Source: Beta vulgaris subsp. vulgaris (taxonomy: Eukaryota; Streptophyta; Magnoliopsida; Caryophyllales; Amaranthaceae). Taken from it: a stretch of DNA of 64,000 nucleotides. The stretch's first letter is position 1. The number at the start of each line of letters is the position of its first letter. Location of the stretch: positions 60,188,892 through 60,252,891 of the forward strand of contig NC_079208.1 in the NCBI RefSeq assembly GCF_026745355.1, written 5' to 3'. The translations under genes were made by a program, and so were the position numbers. Under the pieces are notes generated by a model, which saw nothing but the letters and a program-made list of their open reading frames with translations, was not told where the DNA came from and did no database searches. Of the stretch, positions 48,111 through 60,900 are shown piece after piece.

Positions 48111-50769
48111 TGAGGTCGAATTCATCGTAAATTTTGCATCAAGAAAGTCTGAATCTATGTACATGAGGAACAAGCTAGAAATTTAACCCAGTTCACTGAT
48201 TCTCATTAAAAGCTTGTGCATCCTTTTAAACAAGACAAAGTAGTAATCCATGTGTGCGCCAAAGAAATTCCTGAACCAAAAGAAAAAAAAAAAAAAGATA
48301 TGTATATTTCCCATATTTCTTTGCATTTTCTAATTTATTTGTAGAGTTTTTTTTCCTAGTTTCAAATCATATGTGAAAAGATAACATTATTACCTTATCA
48401 TGTTGCACGAAACTGTTCTCTGCACTTTTCTTACAGAACAAAACAATCCAATGAATGACTAAATGATTTTGTGTCAACAAACTGACATAAATCATATCCA
48501 AGTGACATGAATAGAATCAATGACATATATGCTGACGAGTATCTATATACACCAATGTGACAGTGGAAAGTTCATCACAGGACGATGTGTGTAATATCTT
48601 ACCAGACAACTGACAGTACGTCATTCAGAGGCACATATACATCCTGCATCTTCAATCACAATTCACAGATGATTTACAGAGGTGGACCTACTTCGCGCTC
48701 GAGGCGAGCAAGCGCATGCCCATTTTCTTTAAAAAAAGAACTACATTTATTCACTAGATAGATAACCCCACTTCGAGATGTAACAGACTATTCAAAGACA
48801 ATCATTGTTGCTAAGTTGGATCCCACATATCAAAGTATGCTAGAGGTGGGAAATCCACCCACTCGATACTAAATTTTCCGAAAAAAGAAAGATAGCTAAG
48901 TTCAGCCACATAGGTCCCGTTCTTTTGGACTTGGAGAAACTCAACGGGACTCGGAGGAACTAATCTGCAGAGAGTAACTGAATTGGACTAAACTGAACTG
49001 AAGGCCATAATAGAAAAAAACAAGAGAAAATTGTCAAAAATACTCTCTCTATCTCGATATATTTTGAAGGTTTCTTATTTATCCAAGTCATAATAGTATG
49101 AAAACATATGTTACTATTGGTCCCACTAATTTTTTTTTTATGATTCTTGGGAATTCTTTTGAAACCTCTATCTCGTTCTACATCTACATTCTCACTTAAG
49201 TAACTATACATATACCCTCATTATATTATACCACATCTACCTTTTAAAAATAAATATATAGATATTACAAAACAACTATCTCTTACAACTTTGCACCTTG
49301 ATCGATTATCAAACTAATTCGGAACAGAGGGAGTATTTGACATCACAAAAATGTCTACTTGGAACCACTTTGAATCCCCATTAAATATTGCATCCATGAA
49401 ACTCAGTAATAGGAGGAGAAACAAGGATCTTAGACAACTCCAATGAAATCTTCTTGAATAATTAGGATTCAGATTCCAGCTTCTGACAATTAGATATCAC
49501 CAGCATTACCAGAAACTAATTTCACAAGTCAATTTGTGTGGGACCAGCTACTTGCCTAATAGATAACATGAAAACGGTACAATTTGACGAACAATGTACG
49601 GTGGAGAACATCAATTGGAAAAGTGAAAACCTCTTTTCTTATATCAGGATAAGTTAGTACATAACATGAGATAAGAAAAAATCTGATTCTATATTTTCTA
49701 CCTATGAATTCTGTACCTCCAACACAACATAATCCTTCAAGCTAGAGAAGAACAAATATGAGCATAAAGTTGAGGTCCAAAAATATTCAAATGACTACTA
49801 AATAATCACCAAACAGTAAAAGCATCACTTTTTTTTTCAGTTGACCAGACACAAGCTAAAAAGTCAGAACTCAGAAGAGGTAAGAGTTGATTACAGCAAA
49901 AGCAAAAATATGTATGCTTAAAGTAAGTGGAATTGGGGGCCAAAAGACCACCACAAAGTTATTTAGCAGTGATTAGCAAACAAAAGAAAAGAATGACATC
50001 AGTTGGCACCTTAAGAAAGGAGCATAGATAAACCACCAATATCACGTTTTGATTCTTTGTAAAGAAAAGTTAAAAGTTACATCAATGAGATGCTTTAAGA
50101 TATAGTTTGAACTTTGAACCCCCCATCAAAAAAAATTCTGTAAAAGAGAAATATTTTGGGTAGAAAGAATATCACATCTTTTGTCCAGGATAATGGAACT
50201 GTTAGTAGCAGCACGGAGAAAATGAGTGTAATGCTTAGATACTGTCTGATCTAGAGTAAGAGGTTCCCAGGATGCCTCGAATTAATTCACTGATGGAGAG
50301 AGTGTGAGACTGAGAGAGACACAACTATTTGTCCTAATAAGGCGTAGAGCCGCAGATTGATCAGCTTACTTTGAGAATAATTCGCTTGAGAGAGACGGAT
50401 AGAAGGTCCTGAACCTAAACCTCTTCTTCGAGTGATGGCTTCCTAGAGGATAATTCTTTCAAGATCAGATGAGTTCTCAAACGAGGAGCTGCTGGCCGAA
50501 AGGAGAGTTTGAAAGGAAAGAAATGGAACAATATTTCCGCACAGCGAAAATAATTAAATTTGAATTTTAAAATAATACTAATCTTCTTCTGCTCATGAGG
50601 AAATACAGAGGCTCCCAAATATTGCAAGAATGAAATTTGTGTATATTAATATTTAGCTCTAGATGAGGAAAATTGAAGATCATACATACAGTATTATGAT
50701 ATATTCAATGCGCGGCAAAGTCTTGTATAAGACCAAGGCCGCGATGACTGTTTGATGATTTTGATCTTA
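48111..50769. other. Intergenic DNA with a worn MITE
   Basis: No gene is visible. A probable old Stowaway lies at 49043-49333 (CTCTCTCTATCTCGATATAT at the left, CGGAACAGAGGGAG at the right, TA flanks). A partial TGAACTGAA-family piece lies at 48915-49010 (TAGGTCCCGTTCTTTTGG). The remainder is AT-rich. Confidence 0.45.
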
Positions 50770-51095
50770 GAGCATGTGCAATGGTAAATGTATCTCCAAG
50801 GGTCTCTCCACTCTCGCCTTCATTCTATCTCTTTCTTTCAAGATCCATGTTAAGAAAATATAAACAATGTTATTTGGCTCTCTAACAAACTCTCCGTACT
50901 CTATGTGGTCACATGGCAAAAAAAATGACACACGTCATGCTCATAAAAAAAGTGAAGGCTCTCTATCTATCTTCAAGGTATCTCCATGGAGAGACCATGA
51001 AGAACTCGCCAAGAGTCCCATTGTTGGGGTAGAAATAGCTCTCATTTGTCTCTCTCCTTGGAGAGCTAGTTGGAGAGCCCCATTGTACATGCTCT
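50770..51095. mobile_element. Tourist/Harbinger-like MITE
   Basis: Ends GAGCATGTGCAATGG and CCATTGTACATGCTC are inverted repeats with one mismatch. TTA flanks both sides (50767-50769 and 51096-51098). 326 bp. Inner repeated CTCTCC / GGAGAG motifs allow a long hairpin. Confidence 0.85.
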
Positions 51096-51986
51096 TATGC
51101 TTCCTTACTTTGTCGAGGATGAGTTTCAATATCATACAAATTTATTATGAAACGATCTGAAACAATACTTGCACTTCACAAGATGAAGTTACACTATATA
51201 CAAAAACAAAAACTACTAAAGCATGTTTTCCCTCCTAAACATATTAAACATATAACAAAAGATTGTCTTAGAACTCTCTCTAGAGGCCTAATAGGACATC
51301 AATTAAATGTTTGCTATAAAATTACAAATTAGTCAATTAATACAGATTATTTAATAACCACAACGAAAATTAGAATTCTAATTTACTAATTCCCCAACTT
51401 TTTCATACACGATAATTAGGAAAAATCGATCATGGCTTGGGTATTACCTAGTGTATGAAAAAGGTGCAATTACTACCCCTTTCCTGCATTTCTAAGTGCT
51501 CAGATCAGATCTTGACATGCTCAGCAATAATGTTATCATGTAACCAGTTAGAAATTTAGAAACAATATGTAGCGGTATTATATCATCTCGGAAATTGTAC
51601 ATCTGAATAACTCAGGAATCTAAATTCTGTCAGTCACAGCAGAACTCAACCATTGTATACTATATCTATTGGGACTCACTCCAAAATATCTGGGGCCAGA
51701 TAGGAAAATAAAAGAGAAAACACTGGCGTAGACAAGAAGTTAAGAACAGAACAGGTGTGAGATCCATGGAATATGAATGGAATAGTAAAGAACACACAAT
51801 GAAACCAAAACTTTGAATGTGAAGATTGCTCATCCGGTGATCATTTCTAAGTATAAGAAACCCCTGAAAGGATCAACTTTATGTTTATCACATGATGTCA
51901 CTTGTGAAACATTTAAAAATTTGTTAAGATTAACCGCCTCTTATAAGCGGGTTTCACTAATTTTATTCATTTAAAGAAAAGGAAAT
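51096..51986. other. 3' flank of the N-carbamoylputrescine amidase gene
   Basis: AT-rich spacer and the presumed 3' UTR of the minus-strand gene. No further coding sequence is visible. Confidence 0.45.
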
Positions 51987-54900
51987 TCAAGAATGGGTAT
52001 TGCCACCATCCAATGTTAGGAGCACCTTGTATAACTCTGGACGGCGATCCCGAAATACTCCCCAGCTACATCTCTTGTACTTTAGTTTCTCCAAGTCAAA
52101 TTGAGCAACAAGAACTGCTTCCTCTTTGTCATCAGCAACAGCAATAATCTCTCCAGTGGGACCTATAAAAGAAGAAATCAAGTTCAAGAAGTTATTTAAT
52201 AATAGCTCAAAACATATAATTAAATAATAGTGAAAGGAGGTTTCACAAATGATTGAATACCTGCTATGAAGGAGTTCCCATAAAAGGTGATCTCACTTTT
52301 ACCATGCTCTGTCTCAATTGTTTCTTTTCCAATGCGATTTGAAGCCACTAATGGTACCTGGAGTCATCAATTATGTATACCAATTCTTATCAATGCTGGA
52401 CAGCTGAAGTAAAAGCAACTTCAACATCGTCTCTCAAAGAGATATCTAAGACTCAAATGTCCTAATCTAAACACAAACAATCAATTTACATATTCACCAA
52501 CACGGCAAAAAAGGACGCAGTAACTAGGAAATCTTCAATGAAGAAGGATTAAAAACCACTTCCTATGTTTCATCAACCCTCAATGGACTACGGAAAAGAT
52601 ATAACATGATAACAATTACTACAAAAAAATATACTGACAGGTCAGGAGACTGGAAAAATATAAGAACATCACACCAGAACAGGAATCGCAATAACTTGCG
52701 ATCAGAAAAAGCAAAAATTAGGTACTAAATCGCATAAGCTGGTGTACCACATTAGCGCCAGCATGTCCCTGCATCACTCGCTTCCAATGATCACGAGAAT
52801 CAAGTCCATCATCTTGGGGTTCAGAACCGATTGCTGTAGGGTAGAACAATATCTCTGCACCTTGAAGTACCATGGCTCGAGCCGCCTCTGGGAACCACTG
52901 ATCCCAGCAGATTCCTGCAAACATCAATACAGGAGATTATTGGAAGGCTGCAAAAGGTTTCACTTGCCATTCTGAAACCATGCATTCCACGATGAAAATC
53001 CAAGACGTATGGAATCAGAAGGCTATATGCATATGCCCAACTAAAGTTTGGAAAAAATACATATGCCGAGAAAATTAACTTACCAACTCCAATTTTGGCA
53101 AATTTAGTTTGGAACACCTGCAGCCCAAATTTACAAAGGGAGTTCATAAGTGTCACAGTGGATGATAAGCATGATAAGAAGATACAAAAGCCAAAAACAC
53201 TCCAAACCGAACATACAAGACTTTCACCGAATACGGCTTTCCACAGAATTCGATAGGTATCTATGAGATCGAGATGGAATTCTGTGACCGTTTCGTTTTT
53301 GTAGGTTGGTCTGGTGACTGGTCTATTGCTCTTTCCTTGTGCTTATTTTGCCTTAGGAGTTTGGTTTACAGGTACAAACAGATGCAACATGTATTTTAAA
53401 CAAGAAAACTTCAATGTCACTCTTACTTGAGATTTTCTTCATTTGACCTTCTGATCGTGATCACGCATGAAGTTAATAAACTATTTTCTTTCCTAACATT
53501 CAGAAAGTAACAATAACACAACACTATAATTCAAATTGCATGTGGCATATCAAACTCACAAACACATCCTTCAAGAGACAAGCCAAAAGATGGAACTTAG
53601 ATCATAGCTGACCTTAAAGTTGATACATGTTTCATGCACCACAAGGGCACCGTGCAAGGTGCAAGCACCAAACACCAAGCAGCCATGGCCCATGGGGAGG
53701 CCTAGAGCATCACCAATCACTATCCCCTAAAGAGGTTTAGTGGAAAAAAGGGCTATTTTCCCAATGAACACACTTTTGACAGTAGAATCACATGGCCTTT
53801 TACTCACGAAAATGATATGATAGTGCCCAGTATTTTTTTCATGAATCCACTATATATGACATGAAGTTTTTTTAGGTATTTTTTTTCTGGAAAAAAATCA
53901 TTTTTTTTTTTTTTTGTGGAAAATGGGCTAAATGTGGCGAAAATTAGAGAAAATAACGAAAAAAAGAGGGAAAATAGGGAAAAATCTGTAAAAATACTTT
54001 GCGACGTATACTTAATTTACGTTTTTTTTTTTTTCTGGAAAGAATCATATTTTATGTGGAAAATGGGCCAAATAAGGCGAAAAATAGAGAAAAATAGAGG
54101 GTAATTTGGGAAAGTTCTGGAAAAATCTTGAAAAATATGTTTCGACGTGTACTTAATTTACATATTTTTTTTTCAAAAATTAATGCATTTTGACGGGAAA
54201 TGGGCAAAAATAGGCCAAAAAAAGTGAAATATAGGGGAAAATACTTGGAAAATAATTCACGCCTCCGAAAAAACTTCAAAGCCTCCCCACGTGCCGGATG
54301 ATCCCCCGAATTCCTCAGACCTTCATTCCCTGTCCACTTTTGCCTTCCCTTAGCTCACTCGGCACGACCCTAGCTAGGCTTAGGAGGGCCTCCAGACGGC
54401 ACCACATGACCCTTCCACAGCACGAGTGTGCCTTCAAGGGCCTCCTTAGGAGGCCCCCATGGGCATCAGTGCCCGGGCCCCGCGAGCGCTCGGATTCATG
54501 TACTATAATCTACGATTTTTCCAATTTTCGGGCATTTTCCGACTTCCCAGGGCCCAGCGAATTTTTTCGTCCCAGAACTCCCTAGGGTCCCCGGGGTGCC
54601 TGAGGATCCCCCATGGAGCCCCAGACCTTCATTTCCTTCCCACTTTTCCCTTCCCTTAACTCGCTCGGCACGACCCTAGCTAGGCCTAGGAGAGCCTCCG
54701 AACGGCACCACATGACCCTTCCACAACACAAGTGTGCCTTCAAAGGACCTCCCACGGCCCTGGCAGACCCCCATGGGAATCGGTGCCTGGGCGTGGCGCA
54801 CGCCCAAATTCATGTACAATAATCCACGATTTTTCAAGTATTGAGGCCATTTTCAGACTTCTCGAGGCGCGACGAGTTTTTTTCGTCCCAGACCTCCCTA

Positions 54901-57900
54901 TCGTCCCTGGGGTGCCTAAGGATTCCCGATGGGGCCTCAGACCTTCATTTCCTTCCCACTTTTGCCTTCCTTTGGCTCGCTTGGCACGACCCTAGCTTAG
55001 CCTAGCGGGGCCTCCGAACGGCACCACATGACCCTTCCACGGCACGAGTGTGACTTCAAAGGGCCTTTCATGGCCCTGGGAGGCACCCCATGGGAACCGG
55101 TGCTCGGGTCCCGCGAGCGCCCGAATTCGTGTACTATAATCCACGATTTTTCCAGTTTTTGGGCCAGTTTCCAACTTTTCGAGCCCCGGCGAGTTCTTCA
55201 TCCCGGCCCTCCCTAGGGTCCCGGGGTACCTGAGGATTCCCCATGGGGCCTCAGACCTTCATTTCCTTCCCACTTTTGCCTTCCCTTGGCTCGCTCGGCA
55301 TGACCTTAGCTAGGCCAAGGAGGGCCTCCGAACGGCTCCACATGACCCTTCCACGGCACGAGTGTGCCTTCAAAGGGCTTGCAATGGCCTTGGAGGCACC
55401 CCATGGGGACCGGTGCCTCGGCCCCGCGGAAGCCTGGATACGTGTACTATAATCCACGATTTTTCCAGTCTTTCGGCCATTTTCGACTTCCCGAGGCCCG
55501 GCGTGTTATTTCGTCCCGGACCTCCCTAGGATCCCCAGGATGCCTGAGGATTCCCCATGGGGCCTCAGACCTTCATTTCCTTCCCACTTTTGCCTTTCCT
55601 TGGCTCGCTTGTCACGACCCTAACTAGGCCTAAGAGGGCCTCCGAACGGCACCACAAGTCCCTTCCATGGCACGAGTGTGCCTTCAAAGGGCCTCCCATG
55701 GCCCTGGGAGGCACCCCATGGGTACTGGTGCCTCGTCCCCGCGGGAGCCTGGATTCGTGTACTATAATCCACGATTTTTCCAGCTTTCGGGCCATTTTCT
55801 ACTTTTCGAATCCCGGCGTGTTTTCTCATCCCGGACCACACCCTAAGGATTCCCCATGGGGCCTCAGACCTTCATTTCCTTCCCACTTTTGCTTTCCCTT
55901 GGCACGCTTGGCACGACCCTAGCTAGGCCAAGGGGGCCTCCGAATGGCACCACATGACCCTTCAACGGCACGAGTGCGCCTTCGAAGGGCCTTCCATGGC
56001 CCTGGGAGGCACCACATGAGAACTGGTGCATGGGGCCTGCGGGCGCCCGGATTCGTGTACTATAATCCACGAATTTTCCAGTTTTCGGGCCATTTTCCGA
56101 CTTCCCCAGGCCCGGCGTGTTTTCTCATCTCGGACCTCCCTAGGGTCCCCCGGGTGCCTCAGGATACCCCATAGGGCCTCAGACCTACATTTCCTTCCCA
56201 CTTTTTCATTCCCTTGGCTCGCTTGGCACGACCCTAGCTAGGCCTAGGAGCGCCTCCGAATGGCCCCACATGAACCTTCCACGACACGAGTGTGCCTACA
56301 AAGGGCCTCCCACGGCCCTGGGAGGGAACCCATGGGCACCGGTGCCTGGGTCCCGCGGGCGCCCGCATTCATGTACTATAATCCACGATTTTTCCAGCGC
56401 GCCATTTGCCGACTTCCCGAGACCCGATGAGTTTTTTCGTCCCGGAACTCCCTAGGGTCCCCGGGATGCCTGAGGATTCCCCATGGGGCCTCAGACCTTC
56501 ATTTCCTTCCCACTTTTGTCTTCCTTGGCCTCGCTCGGCACGACCCTAGCTAGGCCTAGGACGGCCTCCAAACGACACCACATGACCTTTCTAGGGCACA
56601 AGTGTGCGTTCAAAGGGCCTCCAACAACCCTTGGAGGCCCCCATGGGCATCGGTGCCCGGGCCCCGTCGAGCCCAGATTCATGTACTATAATCCACGATT
56701 TTTCCAATTTTCGGACCATTTTCCAACGTCCCTAGGCCCGACGACTTTTTTCGTCCCGGATCTCTGTAGGGTCCTCGAGGTACTTGAGGATTCCCCATGG
56801 GGTCTCCGACTGTCATTTCTTTCCCACATTTGCCTTCCCTTGGCTTGCTTGGCACGACCCTAGCTAGGCTTATGAGGGCCTCTAAACAGCACCACGTGAC
56901 TCTTCCACGGCACGAGTGTGCCTTCAAAGGGCCTTCCATGGCCCTCGGAGGCACCCCATGGGTACCCGTGCCCGGGCCCCGCGAGCGCCTGGATTCGTGT
57001 AGTGCGCCCAGATTCGTGTAGTATAATCCACGATTTTTCCAGTTTTCGGGCCATTTTCGACTTCCCAAGGCCTAGCGTGTTTCTTTGTCCCCGACCTCCC
57101 TAGCATCCCCGAGGTATCTGAGGATTCCCCATGGGGCGTCATACCTTCATTTCCTTCCCACTTTTATCTTCCCTTGACTCGCTTGGCACGACCCTAACTA
57201 GGCCTAGGAGGGCCTCCGAACGGCACAACATGACCCTCCCATGGCACAAGTGTGCCTTCAAAGGGCCTCCCATGGCCCTGGGAGGAACCCCATGGGCACC
57301 AGTGCCTCGCCTGTGGGAGATTCGTATAGTATAATCCACGATTTTTCCAATTTTTGGGGCATTTTCGACTTCCCAAGGCTCGACGTGTTTTCTGATCTCG
57401 GACCTCCCTAGGGTCCCCGTGATGCCTGAGGATTCCCATGGGGTTTCAGACCTTCATTTCCTTCCCACTTTTGCTTTCCCTTGGCTCACTTGGGACGACC
57501 CTAGCTAGGCCGAGGGGGGCTTCCGAATGGCACCACATGACCCTTCAACGGCACGAGTGTGCCTTCAAAGAGCCTTCCATGGCCCTGGGAGGCACCCCAT
57601 GGGCACCGGTGCCTCGGCCCTGCGGGCGCCCGGATTCGTGTACTATAATCCACGAATTTTTCCAGTTTTCTAACCATTTTCCGACTTCCTTAGGCCCGGC
57701 GTGTTTTCTCATCTCTGACCTCCCTAGGGTCCCCGGGGTGCCTCAGGATTCCCCATGGGGCCTCAGACCTTCATTTCCTTCGCACTTTTTCTTTCCCTTG
57801 GCTCGCTTGGCACGACCCTGGGTAAGCCTAGGAGGGCCTACGAACGGCCCCACATGACACTTCCATGGCACGAGTGTGCCTCCAACGGCCCTGGGACAGG

Positions 57901-60900
57901 GGCATCGGTGCCCGAGCCCCGTCGAGCCCATATTAATCCACGATTTTTCCAGTTTTCGGGCCATTTTTCGACTTCCCTAAGCCCGACGAGTTTTTCCGTC
58001 CCGGACCTCCGTAGGGTCACCGGGGTGCCTGAGGATTGCCCATGGGGCCTCAGACTTACATTTCATTCCCACTTTTGCCTTCCCTTGGCTCGCTTGGCAC
58101 GACCCTAGCTAGGCCTAGGAGGGCCTCCGAATGGCACCACGTGACTCTTCCACGGCACGAGTGTGCCTTCAAAGGGGTTTCCATGACCCTGGGACGCACC
58201 CCATGGGAACCATTGCCCGGTTCCCGCGAGCGCCCGGATTCGTGTAGTATAATCCACGATTTTTCCAGTTTTCGAGCCATTTTTCGACTTCCCGAGCCCC
58301 AGCGAGTTTTTCATCTCAGCCCTCCCTAGGGTCCCGGGGTACCTGAGGATTCCCCATGGGGCCTCAGACCTTCATTTCCTTCCCACTTTTGCCTTCCCTT
58401 GGCTCGCTTGGCATGACCTTAGCTAGGCCAAGGAGGGCCTCCGAACGGCTCCACATGACCCTTCCACGGCACGAGTGTGCCTTCAAAGGGCTTGCAATGG
58501 CCTTGGGAGGCACCCCATGGGCACCGGTGCCTCGGCCCCGCGGAAGCCTGGATATGTGTACTATAATCCACGATTTTTCCAGTCTTTCGGCCATTTTCGA
58601 CTTCCCGAGGCCCGGCGTGTTATTTCGTCCCGGACCTCCCTAGGATCCCCATTCCCCAGGGGTGCCTGAGGATTCCCCATGGGGCCTCATACCTTCATTT
58701 CCTTCCCACTTTTGCCTTTCCTTGGCTCGCTTGTCACGACCCTAACTAGGCCTAGGAGGGCCTCCGAACAACACCACAAGTCCCTTCCATGGCACGAGTG
58801 TGCCTTCAAAGGGCCATCCATGGCCCTGGGAGGCACCCCATGGGCACCGGTGCCTGGGTCGTGCGGGCTCCCGGATTCGTGTATAATAATCCACAATTTT
58901 TCCCGTTTTCGAGCCATTTTCCGACTTCCCCGGGCCCGGCGAGTTTTCTCATCCCTGACCTCCCTAGGGTCCCCGGGGTGCCTGAGGATTCCCAATGGGG
59001 CCTCAGACCTTCATTTCCTTCGCACTTTTGCTTTCCCTTGGCACGACCCTAGCTAGGCCTAGGAGGGCCTCCGAACGGACCCACATGACCCTTACACGGC
59101 ATGAGTTTGCCTTCAAAGGGCCTCCCAGGGCCTTGGGAGGCATCCCATGGGTACCGGTGCCTGGGCCTTGCGGGCGCCCGGATTCGTGTACTATAATTTC
59201 TGATTTTTCCAGTTTTCGGGTCATTTTCCGACTTCCCGAGGCCCGGCGAGTTTTTCGTCCCGGACCTCCCTAGGGTCCCCGGGATGCCTGAGGATTCCCA
59301 TGGGGCCTCAAACCTTCATTTGCCTTCCTTTGGCTCGCTTGGCACGAACCTAGGTAGGCCTAGGAGGGCCTCCGAACAGCATCATATGACCCTTCCACGG
59401 CACGAGTGTGCCTTCAAAGGGCCTCCCATGGCCCTGGGAGGCACCCCATGGATCACTCTAAAAGATAGTTTTAAAAAAAAATTGCAGAAGTCAATAGTTG
59501 TCTTAATGGTAAGGTAGGCAACAGATTGATCATCTGGGTATACGTGAGTTCCTGGTTTAGAACTGCCAAGAAGAATTTGGTCTTTCTTCCTCCTTAACGA
59601 AATACTTCCGGTGCTTTTTTTACTTGCAATGTTTGGATTTGCACAAGGACCAAGGAGAGGAGAGGAGAGAGATAGAGAAAGATAAAAAGAGAACCCCATG
59701 TGCTAGGAGAGAGAAAGAGATCACATATTGCTAAAAATGAAACCACTGCGAGTAATAGAGAATTGCCAAAAGTGGGAAATGTTAAACGGAGGAAGTAAAA
59801 GTTACTATAAAATTAACTCCGTAAGGATGGCGGAAAATTTATCTTTAGTGCATGTGTAAGTACCTGGATCAAAATTGCTAGAAAGCATTTTAGTAATTTA
59901 CCCTTTCCACCACCTCTAATCCTCCCTTTATATACTTTGAATCAATTTGTTTTGAAAATTATTGTTTCCTTTCCACTCATTTGACTTACATAGTTACACG
60001 ACTTGTATCAATCATTGTTAAAATTTTCTTTTCGGTGTTAAATGTGAAATTTCTAAACTCTAGGGTCCTAATTAATAATATAAACACATAACTAAATAAA
60101 TCAGTACATGAGCTTGTATTCACACCCCCATCTCTAAATTCCTGAATCTGCCACCGCATCAGATATCAAACATGTAAGCACCAAACTAGGCATAAACTTC
60201 CAACAAGAGAGCAAGTACCCACCTTGAAGCCAGTATCACCAGGATTGAAATAGAATTTCTCCTCATAACCTGAAGGAAGAGAAAAGGAAACTTAAGATGA
60301 TAAATCAAACAATACATATAAAACATCATACCATGAAAACCATCTAATACCCTGACAGGTAGCAGTAAACGGAAGGGGAAAAGAAAGAAAAGAGAATATG
60401 CAGATCCCAAATACCTGGTCCATCTGGTATATGAGACTTGCGATAAATCCCAAGATCAGTTCCATCAGCATCAATAACCGCAACCGAATTATAATGAGCA
60501 TTGTTTGCCTCTTCAAAGAAACTAACTGGTATCACTACCCCCAGCTCTTTTGCTAGTTTCTGCATCCTGTCAAGTGTCAATAACCACATGTTGCACCTTT
60601 TAATTTTAACTATCCAGATGACAACACTGTATTCTCTAAAAAGAACTTATAAATGCTCCCAAAACTGGGTTGGGTTGGGTTGGTGAGGTTTGGGATATAA
60701 CCCAAACCAAACCGCAAACATGTTGTTTGACATTTTTCCAAACAAAACCACACCGCACTTTTGCCCAAACCAATCCAAACAACACCACATGAAACGGTTT
60801 GGTGCACTCCAGTTTAACCATTTATTCATCCGCGATATGAGTTTTCTTATCTAAGAATCAAGATGTTTGTTTTTTATGTTAATGGACTCTGGCGGAGTTT

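Noticed and set aside
53640..53730. GC-rich patch in the CPA intron as a possible extra exon
   Set aside because: Exons on both sides already join in phase to the conserved protein, leaving no room for additional coding sequence.
54290..59455. Many open frames of 60-139 codons on both strands in the GC-rich array, with repeated peptides such as GPQTFISFPLLPSLGS
   Set aside because: They recur once per monomer in several frames and on both strands, follow the repeat rather than codon usage, and sit inside an intron. Low stop density in GC-rich DNA explains them.
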